A DNA stretch of 64,000 nt from Pseudomonas syringae pv. cilantro. GTDB taxonomy: Bacteria; Pseudomonadota; Gammaproteobacteria; Pseudomonadales; Pseudomonadaceae. The DNA lies in NCBI RefSeq assembly GCF_001293775.1, contig NZ_LGLN01000033.1, forward strand, positions 307,955 to 371,954, read 5' to 3'. Positions 52,886 to 63,439 of the stretch are shown piece by piece; the stretch's first letter is position 1; each line of letters begins with the position of its first letter. The position numbers and the translations under genes were made by a program. Under the pieces are notes generated by a model. The model had not been told where the DNA came from. It was given only the letters and a program-made list of their open reading frames with translations, and searched no databases.

Positions 52886-55639
52886 TCAAGCAGAAACCCG
52901 CGCCTCCGCCCCCAGACGGACAATGGCTTTGTCCAGATCGTCCAGCGCGTCTTCAGTGTGCGGGGCGTCTTGTTTCAGGAGTGTTTCGGCGCGCTGGCAG
53001 GCCGTGCGCAGTTGCGGCACGCCGCAGTAGCGCGTTGCACCGTGCAAGCGATGAACGCGTTCGATCAGGGCCTGCACATCGTTGCTGGCACGCGCCGTGC
53101 GAATGGCCTCGCGGTCGGCGTCCAGTGATGCCAGGAGCATGGCCAGCATGTCGGCCGCCAGGTCTGGCTTGCCCGCAGCCAGACGCAGCCCTTCTTCGTG
53201 ATCGAGCACCAGTGGTCCGACGTGAGTCAGCATCGCTTCATGCTGGCGCTCCGGTGCCGGAGCGCGTAGCGCCAGCCCTGTCCATTTGAGCACCACCTGT
53301 CCCAATTGCCGTTCGCTGATCGGTTTGGTCAGGTAGTCGTCCATGCCGCTTTGCAGCAACGAGCGTTTTTCGTTGGCCATGGCGTGCGCGGTCAGCGCGA
53401 CGATGGGCAGCGACGTCTGGTTGCGTTCAGCTTCCCAGGCGCGAATCGCTTCGGTGGCCTGACGCCCGTCCATGCCGGGCATCTGCACGTCCATCAGAAC
53501 CAGATCGAAGGCCTCCTGACACACGGCGTTGACCGCCGCATAACCGCCTTCGACCGCCACCACTTCGGCACCCATGTCTTCGAGCAGCGTCTGCACCAGC
53601 AACAGGTTCGCCGGGTTGTCGTCCACGCACAGCACGCGCGGCGCTCGGCTGGACAACGGCAGGCTGATGTCAGCCCGCACCGCTCTGGGCGCTATCAGCT
53701 CCGACAGGGCCTTTTGCAGCTTGCGAGTACAAGCGGGCTTGGCCTGCAACTGGGTGTAAACGTCATGCACCGCCAATTGAAACACCGCATGTTCCGTGGT
53801 CGGGCACAGCACCATGACCTTGCAGTTGAGGTTTTCCAGGTCCCAGATGTGCTGGCGCAACCGCTCTGGCGAGATTTCCAGCGCAGTCCCGCCCAGCACC
53901 GCCAGATCGATCGCCAACGGCGTTTCGTGCACCGCTGTGACGCCGTTGAGCAGGTTTTCCAGATTATTGAACACCACGGTGTGCAGGCCGCAATCTTCCA
54001 GCTGGTGCTCCAACGCCTGGCGCGCCAGATCATGATGCTCAAGCACCGCAGCACGCAGCCCTTCCAGTGGAATATTGAGCGACTCTTCCTTGTCTTCGCG
54101 GGCCTTGGGCAGTTTCAGGCTGATCCAGAACTCCGAACCCACGCCCGGCGTGCTGTCGACACCGATTTCGCCGCCCATCTGCTCGATCAGGCGCTTGGAA
54201 ATCACCAGCCCCAGACCGGTGCCGCCCGGCTGGCGCGACAGCGAATTGTCGGCCTGGCTGAAGGCTTGAAACAACGCCCGCACATCCTGACTGGACAGGC
54301 CGATGCCCGTGTCCTGCACGCTAATGCGCAGTTGCGCGTGTTCTTCGGTTTCGTCTTCGAGCATGGCGCGGGCGACGATGGTGCCTTCGCGGGTGAACTT
54401 GATCGCGTTGCTGACCAGATTGGTCAGAATCTGCCGCAGGCGCAGCGGGTCGCCGGACAGTGCCAGCGGCGTGTCGCGGTACACCAGACTGACCAGCTCC
54501 AGCTGTTTGGCGTGGGCGGCCGGGGCAAGGATGGTCAGCGTGTCCTGCAACAGATCGCGCAGGTTGAACGGAATATTGTCGAGCACCAGCTTGCCGGCTT
54601 CGATCTTCGAAAAGTCGAGAATCTCGTTGATGATGCTCAGCAAGTTGTCGGCGGACTTTTCGATGGTTGCCAGATAGTCGAACTGGCGCGGCGTCAGCTC
54701 GCTTTTTTGCAGTAAATGGGTGAAGCCCAGAATGCCGTTGAGCGGGGTGCGGATTTCATGGCTCATGTTGGCGAGGAATTCAGACTTGATGCGGCTGGCC
54801 TCCAGCGCTTCTTTGCGCGCCAGGTCCAGCTCGATGTTCTGGATTTCAATGGTTTCCAGATTCTGCCGGACGTCCTCGGTGGCCTGGTCGATGCTCAGTT
54901 GCAGTTCTTCCTGCGCATTCTGCAATGTGGCTGCCATGCGGTTGATGCCCGAGGCCAGTTCGTCCAGCTCGCGGCTGCCCAGTGGAGGCAGGCGGGTTTC
55001 GAGGTTGCCGTCCTTGAGTTGCGACACCGCCTGCTTGATCAGGCTCATCGGCCCGTTGATCGTGCGGCTCAGACGCACGGCAACGATGGCGGTAAAGGCC
55101 AGCCCGGTAAAGATCAGCAGCACGCTGGCAAACAGGCTTCTGTAGCCGCGCAGCAAGGTGCCATTGTGGGAAATTTCCAGATCCACCCAGCCTAGCAGCG
55201 TGTCGGCCTCGGCGGGAATGATCGGGCTGGTCAGGTGGCGCTGATGACCAAACACCGGCAGCAGATAACGGGTGGCATCGACCCCGGTCGAACTGAGCAG
55301 TTGCGAGCTGTTGCCGATGGGCACCGGGCTGATCATGGTCGGCCCGGCGTGGGCCAGCGGCGTGCGATCGACATCCAGAAACGTCACGGCGCGCACGTCG
55401 TTCTGTTCCAGCGTCTGCGAGGCGATGCGACTCAACAGCACGTCATCCTTGCGGCCCAGAGCATTGGCCGACAACGGCGCGAGATCCTGCGCGATCATCT
55501 CGCCGCGCTGCAGCAACTGCCTTTGCAGTTCACTCAATTGCATCCAGGTGAAATAGCCACCGAGCATCGCGGCCATCAGGCTGGCAGGCAGAATCGTCAG
55601 TAGCAGCACACGGCCTTTTATACCCAGCTTGGTCAGCAC
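52886..55639 (-). CDS. gacS: Hybrid sensor kinase GacS
   Basis: GacS is the tripartite sensor that acts with GacA to control secondary metabolism, virulence and small RNAs through the RsmA pathway. The 917-residue protein has an N-terminal membrane helix ([20 protein letters not shown]), a periplasmic region, a second helix ([17 protein letters not shown]), a HAMP domain, a phospho-acceptor His294 ([14 protein letters not shown]), an HATPase with [13 protein letters not shown], a receiver with Asp717 ([13 protein letters not shown]) and an HPt with His863 ([12 protein letters not shown]). All phosphorelay residues are intact. Divergent from cysM. Confidence 0.96.
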   Translation of the reverse strand: MLTKLGIKGRVLLLTILPASLMAAMLGGYFTWMQLSELQRQLLQRGEMIAQDLAPLSANALGRKDDVLLSRIASQTLEQNDVRAVTFLDVDRTPLAHAGPTMISPVPIGNSSQLLSSTGVDATRYLLPVFGHQRHLTSPIIPAEADTLLGWVDLEISHNGTLLRGYRSLFASVLLIFTGLAFTAIVAVRLSRTINGPMSLIKQAVSQLKDGNLETRLPPLGSRELDELASGINRMAATLQNAQEELQLSIDQATEDVRQNLETIEIQNIELDLARKEALEASRIKSEFLANMSHEIRTPLNGILGFTHLLQKSELTPRQFDYLATIEKSADNLLSIINEILDFSKIEAGKLVLDNIPFNLRDLLQDTLTILAPAAHAKQLELVSLVYRDTPLALSGDPLRLRQILTNLVSNAIKFTREGTIVARAMLEDETEEHAQLRISVQDTGIGLSSQDVRALFQAFSQADNSLSRQPGGTGLGLVISKRLIEQMGGEIGVDSTPGVGSEFWISLKLPKAREDKEESLNIPLEGLRAAVLEHHDLARQALEHQLEDCGLHTVVFNNLENLLNGVTAVHETPLAIDLAVLGGTALEISPERLRQHIWDLENLNCKVMVLCPTTEHAVFQLAVHDVYTQLQAKPACTRKLQKALSELIAPRAVRADISLPLSSRAPRVLCVDDNPANLLLVQTLLEDMGAEVVAVEGGYAAVNAVCQEAFDLVLMDVQMPGMDGRQATEAIRAWEAERNQTSLPIVALTAHAMANEKRSLLQSGMDDYLTKPISERQLGQVVLKWTGLALRAPAPERQHEAMLTHVGPLVLDHEEGLRLAAGKPDLAADMLAMLLASLDADREAIRTARASNDVQALIERVHRLHGATRYCGVPQLRTACQRAETLLKQDAPHTEDALDDLDKAIVRLGAEARVSA

Positions 55640-55888
55640 GCTTTCTCTCCAGCAACAGGTATCAATCCGTCGATAACAGGCATCGGCTGCCTGGCTGTAT
55701 CGGCACGAGGCAGTGAGTTTAGCTATTTAGCGCCGTCATGGGCACCTAACTCTTTTGCCGGCCTATGAGCGCGGTAAAAAAACAGCTCGTTATGTCTTTT
55801 GGGAATAACGACCGCACTTTGCGTGATATGGGCTTTGGGCGTTTGCCGTTATGATAGGCGCCCCCGCAGACTGGACCGCGAATACGCC

Positions 55889-56791
55889 ATGACCCTGCAG
55901 TATCCAACCATTGCCGATTGCGTCGGCAACACCCCGCTTGTGCGTCTGCAACGCATGGCGGGCAATACCAGCAATACCCTCCTGTTGAAACTCGAAGGTA
56001 ACAACCCGGCTGGTTCGGTAAAAGACCGCCCGGCGCTGTCGATGATCACCCGTGCCGAGCTGCGCGGCCAGATTCAGCAGGGTGACACGCTGATCGAGGC
56101 CACGTCCGGCAACACCGGCATCGCGTTGGCCATGGCTGCCGCGATCAAGGGTTACCGCATGATTCTGATCATGCCGGACAACTCCAGTGCCGAGCGCAAG
56201 GCGGCGATGACGGCCTATGGCGCCGAGCTGATTCTGGTCAGCAAGGAAGAAGGCATGGAGGGCGCTCGTGATCTGGCCGAGCGCATGCAGGCCGAAGGAC
56301 GCGGAAAAGTGCTCGATCAATTCGCCAATGGCGACAATCCCGAGGCGCATTACACGTCCACTGGTCCGGAAATCTGGCAGCAGACGGCCGGCACCGTCAC
56401 TCATTTCGTCAGTTCGATGGGCACCACCGGCACCATCATGGGTACCTCACGCTACCTGAAAGAGCAGAATCCCGACGTACAGATCGTCGGTCTGCAACCG
56501 ATGGAAGGCGCGTCGATCCCTGGCATCCGCCGCTGGCCGACTGAATACCTGCCGAGAATCTACCAGTCGGATCGTGTCGACCGGATCATGGACATGGGCC
56601 AGACCGAAGCCGAAGAGACCATGCGCCGCCTGGCCCGCGAAGAAGGCATCTTCTGCGGCGTGTCTTCCGGTGGTTCGGTGGCCGGCGCGCTGCGCATTTC
56701 CCAGGAAGTCGAAAACGCCGTGATTGTGGCGATCATCTGTGACCGAGGCGACCGCTACCTGTCGACCGGCGTTTACGATTTGCCCAACTGA
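55889..56791 (+). CDS. cysM: Cysteine synthase B (CysM)
   Basis: A 300-residue PLP-dependent enzyme that makes cysteine from O-acetylserine with sulfide or thiosulfate. The PLP-binding Lys is in [13 protein letters not shown], the phosphate-binding loop is [13 protein letters not shown], and the C-terminal [13 protein letters not shown] is present. The sequence [17 protein letters not shown] at the start is typical. ATG 55889 is the conventional start; the frame begins earlier without homology. The stop overlaps the rlmD start by one base, so cysM-rlmD are cotranscribed. Confidence 0.93.
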   Translation: MTLQYPTIADCVGNTPLVRLQRMAGNTSNTLLLKLEGNNPAGSVKDRPALSMITRAELRGQIQQGDTLIEATSGNTGIALAMAAAIKGYRMILIMPDNSSAERKAAMTAYGAELILVSKEEGMEGARDLAERMQAEGRGKVLDQFANGDNPEAHYTSTGPEIWQQTAGTVTHFVSSMGTTGTIMGTSRYLKEQNPDVQIVGLQPMEGASIPGIRRWPTEYLPRIYQSDRVDRIMDMGQTEAEETMRRLAREEGIFCGVSSGGSVAGALRISQEVENAVIVAIICDRGDRYLSTGVYDLPN

Positions 56792-58146
56792 TGGCCAAGC
56801 ATGAAAGAGGTTTGCGCTTCCAGCCGACCGGCGGCGTCAAAAGCGTGCAGATTCCTGCCGGTAAAAAGCAGCGGCTGAGCATCGAGCGGCTGTCCGATGA
56901 CGGACGCGGCATTGCTTTTCTGGATGGCAAGACCTGGTTCGTCGCGGGCAGTCTGGCCGGCGAAGAGATCGAAGCACGGGTGCTCAATGCGCGGGGCAAG
57001 GTTGTTGAAGCGCGCACCGAGCGTGTGTTTGTTGCCAGCGACATGCGTCGTGCCCCGGCCTGTGATTATTTCGGGCGTTGTGGCGGGTGCAGTGTTCAGC
57101 ACGTGCCCCATGAAGAACAGCTTGCCCTGAAACAGCGCATGCTCGCCGAACAATTGTTGCGGGTGGCGAACGTCACTCCGGATCAGTGGGCCGCGCCTTT
57201 GAGTGGGGCCGAACTGGCCTATCGCCGACGTGCGCGGGTCGCGGTGCGCTGGGACGCCAAGGCCAAACGGCTGGATGTCGGATTCCGCGCCGCCGCCAGT
57301 CAGGATATCGTCAGCATTGAAGAGTGTCCGGTGCTGGTACAGGCCTTGCAACCGATCATGCGTCAGTTGCCAGCGATGCTGAAGAGTTTCAGCAAGCCGC
57401 AGGTGCTGGGACATGTCGAATTGTTCAGCGGTTCGTCGAACGCCGTGTTGCTGCGCCATACCGCGCCGTTGGCCGATGCCGACCTGGCAACCTTGCAGGC
57501 CTTCTGTTCAACGCATGGCGCGCAGCTCTGGCTGCATGGCGAAGACGAGCCACAGCCGGCCAGCCCCGGCGATACGCTGGGTTACCGGCTGGAGCCGTGG
57601 AATCTGCAACTGGCCTGGCGTCCGGGAGATTTCATTCAGGTCAACGCGGCGGTCAATACCGCGATGATCGAGCAGGCCCTGCAATGGCTGGCGCCTGGCC
57701 CTGATGAACGTGTGATGGATCTGTTTTGCGGCCTGGGCAACTTCGCCTTGCCGCTGGCGGGTCTGGCAAAAGAAGTGGTGGCGGTCGAAGGTGTTGCGAC
57801 CATGGTCGAACGTGCAGCCGCCAACGCAATGAGTAATGATCTGCACAATGTGCGGTTTTTTCAGGCGGATCTTTCCCAGCCGCTGACACACGCCGACTGG
57901 GCGGCAGAGGGATTTTCTGCGGTACTCTTGGACCCGCCGCGTGACGGGGCTTTTGAAGTGGTGCGCCAGATCCGGAAAACAGGTGCCCGGCGGTTGCTTT
58001 ATGTTTCATGCAACCCGGCAACTTTGGCTCGTGACACGGTCGAACTGGTTAATCAGGGCTACCGATTAAAACGTGCCGGAATCCTCGATATGTTCCCGCA
58101 GACGGCGCATGTCGAGGCGATGGCTTTATTCGAAATGAGTAAGTGA
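56791..58146 (+). CDS. rlmD: 23S rRNA m5U1939 methyltransferase RlmD
   Basis: A 451-residue SAM-dependent methyltransferase. The [4Fe-4S] cysteines are in [15 protein letters not shown] plus a later Cys (EECPVL). The N-terminal TRAM domain runs from [23 protein letters not shown] and catalytic motifs: [30 protein letters not shown] and the nucleophile in [13 protein letters not shown]. Starts at 56791, overlapping the cysM stop. RlmD methylates the large ribosomal subunit. Complete. Confidence 0.95.
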   Translation: MAKHERGLRFQPTGGVKSVQIPAGKKQRLSIERLSDDGRGIAFLDGKTWFVAGSLAGEEIEARVLNARGKVVEARTERVFVASDMRRAPACDYFGRCGGCSVQHVPHEEQLALKQRMLAEQLLRVANVTPDQWAAPLSGAELAYRRRARVAVRWDAKAKRLDVGFRAAASQDIVSIEECPVLVQALQPIMRQLPAMLKSFSKPQVLGHVELFSGSSNAVLLRHTAPLADADLATLQAFCSTHGAQLWLHGEDEPQPASPGDTLGYRLEPWNLQLAWRPGDFIQVNAAVNTAMIEQALQWLAPGPDERVMDLFCGLGNFALPLAGLAKEVVAVEGVATMVERAAANAMSNDLHNVRFFQADLSQPLTHADWAAEGFSAVLLDPPRDGAFEVVRQIRKTGARRLLYVSCNPATLARDTVELVNQGYRLKRAGILDMFPQTAHVEAMALFEMSK

Positions 58147-58303
58147 GCAGCTTTCACTGGATAGAGTCTGGCTGCTGACAGGGAATCTCATTCAATCCGA
58201 CTGGCCCGCGAATGCCGGTCCTTGCTTGCCCGGCAAGTGGCATTCGCTCAGAAGGCTGGCGACTGATGGCGCTATTCATCGCGCCGTAGGGAAGGTAAGC
58301 AGC

Positions 58304-60547
58304 ATGGTACAGGTGAGAGCGAACCAGCCGATAAACACAGACGGCAGTATCAATCTCGACGCGTGGCTCGATCATATTGTCAGCGTCGACCTGGTCCTGG
58401 ACCGGGAAGTCATGAAAACGGCCTGTGAATTTGCCCGACAAGCCGAGCAGAACGATAAGGTCCACAAGAATCACTGGGCAGACGACACCTCCAGTTTCCA
58501 GACCGGTCTGGAAATCGCCGAGATCCTTGCGGATCTCAAGCTGGATCAGGATTCGCTGGTTGCTGCAGTGATCTACCGCGGCGTGCGTGAAGGTGTCATT
58601 CCGTTGCCGGAAGTCGAGCAGCGTTTCGGCTCGACCGTGGCCAAACTGATCGACGGCGTGCTGCGCATGGCCGCGATCAGTGCCAGCCTCAGCCCGCGAC
58701 AATCGTTGGTGCTGGGCAGCCAGGCGCAAGTCGAAAACCTGCGCAAGATGCTGGTGGCGATGGTCGACGACGTGCGCGTGGCCTTGATCAAACTGGCCGA
58801 GCGGACCTGCGCGATTCGTGCGGTGAAGAACGCCGACGACGAAAAGCGTAACCGGGTGGCGCGGGAAGTCTTCGACATCTATGCGCCGCTGGCTCACCGC
58901 CTGGGCATCGGCCACATCAAATGGGAGCTGGAAGACCTGTCTTTCCGCTACCTGGAGCCGGAGCAGTACAAGCAGATCGCCAAGCTGCTGCACGAGCGCA
59001 GGCTGGATCGCGAGCGCTTCATCAGCGAGGTCATGTCGCAGCTCGACAACGAACTGCAAGCCACCGGGGTGACCGCTGACATCAGCGGCCGAGCCAAACA
59101 CATCTATTCCATCTGGCGCAAAATGCAGCGCAAAGGCCTGGCGTTCAGTCAGATCTACGACGTGCGTGCGTTGCGCGTGCTGGTCCCGGAAATGCGCGAT
59201 TGCTACACCGCGCTGGGCATTGTGCATACCTTGTGGCGGCATATTCCCAAAGAGTTCGACGATTACATCGCCAACCCCAAGGAAAACGGTTATCGCTCGC
59301 TGCATACCGCCGTCATCGGGCCGGAAGGCAAGGTGCTGGAAGTGCAGATCCGCACCCATGCCATGCACGAAGAGGCTGAATTGGGCGTTTGCGCGCACTG
59401 GCGTTACAAAGGCACCGACGTCAAATCCGGTTCCAATCATTACGAAGAGAAGATTTCCTGGCTGCGTCAGGTCCTCGAATGGCATGAAGAGCTGGGCGAT
59501 ATCGGTGGTCTGGCCGAGCAGTTACGGGTCGATATCGAGCCGGACCGGGTGTATGTCTTCACCCCGGATGGTCACGCCATCGACCTGCCAAAAGGCGCGA
59601 CGCCACTGGACTTCGCCTATCGGGTGCACACCGAAATCGGCCATAACTGCCGTGGCGCGAAGATCAACGGCCGCATCGTGCCGCTCAACTACAGCCTGCA
59701 AACCGGTGAGCAGGTCGAGATCATCACCAGCAAGCACGGTACGCCGAGCCGCGACTGGCTGAACTCGAACCTGGGTTACATCACCACCTCGCGTGCGCGG
59801 GCCAAGATCGTTCACTGGTTCAAATTGCAGGCGCGCGACCAGAACGTTGCCGCCGGTCGAACCCTGATCGAGCGCGAACTGGCGAGGCTTGCGCTGCCGC
59901 AGGTCGATTTCGAAAAGCTGGCGGATAAAGCCAACCACAAGACTGCCGACGACATGTTCGCGGCCCTGGGCGCGGGCGATCTGCGTCTGGCGCAACTGGT
60001 CAACCTGGCTCAGCAGCAGGTCGAGCCGGATCGGGTCAACGAGCAACTGGAGCTGATCCCGCGCAAGGCCACCGGCTACAAGCCGGGCAAGCGCGGCGAT
60101 ATCCAGATTCAGGGTGTCGGCAACCTGATGACCCAAATGGCCGGCTGCTGCCAGCCGCTACCGGGCGATGCGATTGTCGGTTACATCACTCAGGGCCGTG
60201 GCGTCAGCATCCACCGCCAGGATTGCGCCTCGGTGCTGCAACTGGGTGGCCGCGAGCCCGAACGGATCATTCAGGTCAGCTGGGGCCCGGTGCCGGTGCT
60301 CACCTATCCGGTGGACATCATCATCCGTGCCTACGACCGTTCCGGGCTGCTGCGTGACGTTACCCAGGTGCTGCTCAACGAGCGCATCAACGTACTGGCG
60401 GTCAACACCCGTTCGAACAAGGAAGACAACACTGCGCTGATGTCCCTGACCATCGAGATCCCGGGTCTGGACGCGCTGGGCCGGTTGCTGGGGCGGATAT
60501 CCCAGTTGCCGAACATCATCGAAACACGCCGGAACAGGACGCCTTGA
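58304..60547 (+). CDS. relA: (p)ppGpp synthetase RelA
   Basis: RelA makes (p)ppGpp on stalled ribosomes in amino-acid starvation. Its 747 residues contain an inactive HD domain (the metal-binding HD of SpoT is replaced; VIYRGVREG), a synthetase domain (RALRVLVPEMRDCYTALG, NPKENGYRSLHTAV, EVQIRTHAMHEEAE), the TGS domain (DRVYVFTPDGHAIDL), helical and zinc-finger segments with Cys residues (MTQMAGCCQPLPGD) and a C-terminal ACT domain. ATG 58304 follows GGAAGG and fits the usual N-terminus. It is ~160 bases after rlmD and upstream of mazG. Confidence 0.95.
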   Translation: MVQVRANQPINTDGSINLDAWLDHIVSVDLVLDREVMKTACEFARQAEQNDKVHKNHWADDTSSFQTGLEIAEILADLKLDQDSLVAAVIYRGVREGVIPLPEVEQRFGSTVAKLIDGVLRMAAISASLSPRQSLVLGSQAQVENLRKMLVAMVDDVRVALIKLAERTCAIRAVKNADDEKRNRVAREVFDIYAPLAHRLGIGHIKWELEDLSFRYLEPEQYKQIAKLLHERRLDRERFISEVMSQLDNELQATGVTADISGRAKHIYSIWRKMQRKGLAFSQIYDVRALRVLVPEMRDCYTALGIVHTLWRHIPKEFDDYIANPKENGYRSLHTAVIGPEGKVLEVQIRTHAMHEEAELGVCAHWRYKGTDVKSGSNHYEEKISWLRQVLEWHEELGDIGGLAEQLRVDIEPDRVYVFTPDGHAIDLPKGATPLDFAYRVHTEIGHNCRGAKINGRIVPLNYSLQTGEQVEIITSKHGTPSRDWLNSNLGYITTSRARAKIVHWFKLQARDQNVAAGRTLIERELARLALPQVDFEKLADKANHKTADDMFAALGAGDLRLAQLVNLAQQQVEPDRVNEQLELIPRKATGYKPGKRGDIQIQGVGNLMTQMAGCCQPLPGDAIVGYITQGRGVSIHRQDCASVLQLGGREPERIIQVSWGPVPVLTYPVDIIIRAYDRSGLLRDVTQVLLNERINVLAVNTRSNKEDNTALMSLTIEIPGLDALGRLLGRISQLPNIIETRRNRTP

Positions 60548-60552
60548 GAGAG

Positions 60553-60634
60553 GCAGCTGCAAGCTGCAAGTTTTAGGCTGCAAGCTAAAGCGGATTGCGG
60601 TTGCTTCTAGCTTGTGGCTTGCAGCTGACAGCTA
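60553..60634. repeat. GCTGCAAG-type inverted repeat between relA and mazG
   Basis: AGCTGCAAGCTGCAAG on the left and CTTGTGGCTTGCAGCTGA on the right are inverted relative to each other. It is a Pseudomonas-like intergenic palindrome, unrelated to the other repeat families here. Confidence 0.55.
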
Positions 60635-60659
60635 ACCCGCTGCGACCGAAGGAAGCCCC

Positions 60660-61493
60660 ATGTACACAGTAGAAGACCTGCTTCACCTCATGGCCCGGCT
60701 GCGTGATCCGCAGTTCGGTTGCCCGTGGGATTTGAAGCAGACGTACGCCAGCATCGTGCCGCATACGCTGGAAGAGGCCTATGAAGTGGCGGACGCCATC
60801 GAACAGGGCGATCTTGATCATCTGCAGGGTGAACTGGGCGACCTGCTGTTTCAGGTGGTTTTCTACGCGCAGTTGGCCAAAGAGGAAGGGCGCTTCGAGT
60901 TTGACGGCGTGGTGGACGGGATTACCCGCAAGCTGCTGCGTCGCCATCCGCATGTGTTCCCGACCGGTGAACTGTATGCGCCGCCGGAGACGCCGCGTCT
61001 GACCGATGAGCAGGTCAATCGGCGCTGGGACGAAATCAAGGCTGAAGAGCGTGCCGAGAAGCCCGGTGGGCCCGAGCAGTTGTCGCTGCTGGACGACGTG
61101 CCGGCTGCCTTGCCTGCGCTGAGCCGGGCCAGCAAACTGCAGAAGCGTGCTTCCCGGGTTGGCTTCGACTGGCCTGCGGCATTGCCGGTGGTCGACAAGG
61201 TGCGTGAAGAACTCGATGAAATTCTTGAGGCCATGGTCGACAATGACGCCGAGGGCATCGCTGAGGAAGTCGGCGATTTGCTGTTCAGTGTCGTCAATCT
61301 GGCCCGGCATCTTAAAGTTGATCCGGAAACTGCGTTACGCTCGGCCAATAACAAGTTTGACAGACGCTTTCGATTCATTGAACAGGCATTGCGCCACCTC
61401 CAGCGTCCTATCGAAGAGTGCTCGCTCGAAGACATGGATGCGTTGTGGGGCGAAGCCAAACGTCAGGAAAAGAGCACGCCCGGCTGCGGCTGA
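60660..61493 (+). CDS. mazG: Nucleoside triphosphate pyrophosphohydrolase MazG
   Basis: A 277-residue protein with two MazG domains. The first contains LEEAYEVADAIEQGD and GELGDLLFQVVFYAQLA, with the E-E-x-x-E and E-x-x-D metal-binding Glu/Asp. The second contains VREELDEILEAM and AEEVGDLLFSVVNLARHL. The family hydrolyses NTPs to NMP and PPi and may reduce (p)ppGpp levels in E. coli; adjacency to relA fits. Start follows GGAAG; length is typical. Confidence 0.92.
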   Translation: MYTVEDLLHLMARLRDPQFGCPWDLKQTYASIVPHTLEEAYEVADAIEQGDLDHLQGELGDLLFQVVFYAQLAKEEGRFEFDGVVDGITRKLLRRHPHVFPTGELYAPPETPRLTDEQVNRRWDEIKAEERAEKPGGPEQLSLLDDVPAALPALSRASKLQKRASRVGFDWPAALPVVDKVREELDEILEAMVDNDAEGIAEEVGDLLFSVVNLARHLKVDPETALRSANNKFDRRFRFIEQALRHLQRPIEECSLEDMDALWGEAKRQEKSTPGCG

Positions 61494-61523
61494 GGGTGCG
61501 GTAACGGCATAAGTGAGTAGACA

Positions 61524-62063
61524 ATGAGCCTTTCCCTTCGCGACCAGTTGCTCAAGGCAGGTCTGGTCAACCAAAAGCAGGCCAAGCAGGTCGGCAAAGA
61601 AAAGCAGAAAGAGCAGCGTCTGGTGCACAAGGGCCAGGCTCAGGCCGACGACTCGCAAAAACGTGCGGCTCAGGAAGCTCAGGCTGAAAAAGCCAGGCGT
61701 GATCAGGAGCTCAATCGTCAGCAGCAGGAAAAAGTCGAGCAGAAAGCCCGTGCCGCGCAGGTCAAGCAACTGATCGAAGTGTCGCGTCTGCCCAAGCTGA
61801 TCACCGAGGATTACTACAACTTCGTTGACGACAAGAAGGTCAAGCGGATCCCGGTCAACGCCATGGTGCGCAACAAGCTCAGCAGCGGCTCGCTGGCGAT
61901 TGTGCATCACGGCGGCGGTTACGAAATCATCCCGCGTGAGGCGGCGCTGAAGATCCAAGAACGTGACCCGCGCCGCGTTGTATTGCTCAACACCCCGACC
62001 GAGGCGCCGGATGCTGATGATCCGTATGCGGCTTATCAGGTGCCTGACGATCTGATGTGGTAA
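61524..62063 (+). CDS. DUF2058/YaiL-family protein
   Basis: A 179-residue protein of the DUF2058 (YaiL) family. The N-terminal half is a highly charged coiled coil (QKQAKQVGKEKQKEQRLV; QRLVHKGQAQADDSQKRAAQ), and the C-terminal half holds the conserved LPKLITEDYYNFVDDKKVKR and LAIVHHGGGYEIIP. Function is unknown; a nucleic-acid-binding role has been suggested for the family. It lies 30 bases after mazG, so is likely in the same operon. A terminator follows. Confidence 0.88.
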   Translation: MSLSLRDQLLKAGLVNQKQAKQVGKEKQKEQRLVHKGQAQADDSQKRAAQEAQAEKARRDQELNRQQQEKVEQKARAAQVKQLIEVSRLPKLITEDYYNFVDDKKVKRIPVNAMVRNKLSSGSLAIVHHGGGYEIIPREAALKIQERDPRRVVLLNTPTEAPDADDPYAAYQVPDDLMW

Positions 62064-62091
62064 TCCGCTGACCCATTGAACCGTTCAACAA

Positions 62092-62120
62092 GACAAAACC
62101 CGCATTCAGCGGGTTTTGTC
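62092..62120 (+). terminator. Intrinsic terminator after the DUF2058 gene
   Basis: GACAAAACCCGC and GCGGGTTTTGTC pair around an ATTCA loop and are followed by GTTTCTT. The stem is 12 bp and perfect. Also serves the convergent small gene. Confidence 0.85.
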
Positions 62121-62157
62121 GTTTCTTGTTCTAGGGTTTCTGGTTCAGGGCAAGTGC

Positions 62158-62337
62158 TCAGTGGTTGCCTTGGCTTTCCTGCGCTTCCAGCTCTTCCTTG
62201 TACCGAAGAGCGTCGGACTTGACGTGGAACATGCCGACGAGTTGGTCCTGTTGATGCACGTCCCAGATCTGAATGCCGTCGGCTACAGCTTCGTGGGAGA
62301 GGTGGGCGTCGTCGCGTTCAGTAACTCTGACAGTCAT
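62158..62337 (-). CDS. Small hypothetical protein (59 aa)
   Basis: The minus strand encodes a 59-residue protein, MTVRVTERDDAHLSHEAVAD followed by an acidic, helical C-terminal half ending EELEAQESQGNH. An AGGAG ribosome site lies about 7 bases before the ATG, and the convergent terminator at 62092 fits its 3' end. It has no signal peptide or membrane segment. I do not recognise a family. The good ribosome site and terminator are the reasons to consider it real. Confidence 0.65.
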   Translation of the reverse strand: MTVRVTERDDAHLSHEAVADGIQIWDVHQQDQLVGMFHVKSDALRYKEELEAQESQGNH

Positions 62338-62717
62338 AGTAGTTAGCTCCTGACTTTGATGGCCTGAATGGTTAGGCCTCTGGATACTGCGGCGATGTGT
62401 CGCAGGCCTCTTTTATAGAAGTTGTTAGCTCCCTAAGTAAATAGCCCGTTCAGGTTCCTGGATGCTCAGAAAATGATTGAACCCCTGCAGCCCTTGCATG
62501 GCGTGGCTTGCAGCGGAGCGCTGGAAAAGTGAAGGATTTTTCATGTGCTTTGAGCATAGGAAACGATAATCCCGACTAACGATAACCTCAACTATCGTGC
62601 TGACAGTCCCGCGTTGGTACGCCGATCTAAACTACCGTACGACGCTCTGCCGCCTCGCAGCCAATAAAAAGCCCCGCTAAAAAGCAGGGCTCTGTGTCGC
62701 GGGGGCGGTCAGGGCAA
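62338..62717. other. Intergenic region with a diverged repeat
   Basis: About 380 bases without a supportable gene. It contains a diverged copy of the dispersed repeat at about 62594-62650 (ACTATCGTGCTGACAGTCCC and GTACGACGCTCTGCC) and, at its right end, the terminator described separately. Upstream of the small gene nothing specific is seen. Confidence 0.5.
62666..62691 (-). terminator. Intrinsic terminator after the DUF3108 gene
   Basis: On the minus strand AGCCCTGC and GCGGGGCT pair with one G-T wobble around a short T-rich loop and are followed by TTTTT. It is 27 bases past the stop. Confidence 0.85.
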
Positions 62718-63431
62718 TCAGCTGCCTTTGACGGCCTTGCCGTTGACGGTGCCGTCGAGCAGCACGATGTTGTATTCTTTACCGTCGGTTTCGACCTGTT
62801 GCAGGCGCACCAGCAGGTAATCCCAGTCCTTGGCGAACCACAGCACGGTGGTGCGCTTGCTTTGCGTCGGGTCGCGTACGCGCTCGACCTTGATGGCGTC
62901 GACCTGGCCGGTCTTGGTCTCTACTTTTTCAGAGCCCAGCACGCGGAAGTCATAAGTATCCACTTCGTCACCGTCGACGACCTGGTAGCTCATGCTCTTC
63001 TTGCCCATGGCAACGTCATGCTGCAACGCCAGCTGGTATGTGGACTTGTCGAGAATGCCTCGGTTGAGCGGCAGCTTGATCGCGTCGCCACGGTCGGTGC
63101 CGGTGACGAACTTGGTGTTCCAGTCGAACACCAGATCGACCTTCTTGGACTTGCCCAGACCACTCCGCTCGAAGCTGTAGGTCTGAGGCAGCAGCGCATC
63201 CTTGTCGACTTTCAGGGTGCTGACTTCGGTCAGGCTGGCGATCATCATCGAGGCTTTGAAATTCAGCGTCCAGGTGCCATTGGCCCCGGCTTCCAGGCTG
63301 CGTTCAGCGGTGCCGCTCATAGGCAGCTGTTTCCAGTCGGCGGTGTAGCTGGCGGAGAAAGGTTGAAGGTCTGCCGCCTGTACAGCAGGCAGTGCGAGCA
63401 GAGCGAAAGCGAAGAGCAGAGCGCGACGCAT
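62718..63431 (-). CDS. Exported DUF3108-domain protein
   Basis: A 237-residue periplasmic protein with a signal peptide (ALLFAFALLALPAVQAAD) and a DUF3108 domain: a beta-rich fold with FSASYTADWKQLPMSGTAER, FKASMMIASLTEV and, at the C-terminus, LWFAKDWDYLLVRLQQV. Function unknown. ATG 63431 has AGGAG 7 bases upstream; the frame continues upstream into purN without support. It follows purN by 8 bases, so is cotranscribed. Confidence 0.88.
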   Translation of the reverse strand: MRRALLFAFALLALPAVQAADLQPFSASYTADWKQLPMSGTAERSLEAGANGTWTLNFKASMMIASLTEVSTLKVDKDALLPQTYSFERSGLGKSKKVDLVFDWNTKFVTGTDRGDAIKLPLNRGILDKSTYQLALQHDVAMGKKSMSYQVVDGDEVDTYDFRVLGSEKVETKTGQVDAIKVERVRDPTQSKRTTVLWFAKDWDYLLVRLQQVETDGKEYNIVLLDGTVNGKAVKGS

Positions 63432-63439
63432 AATATCTC

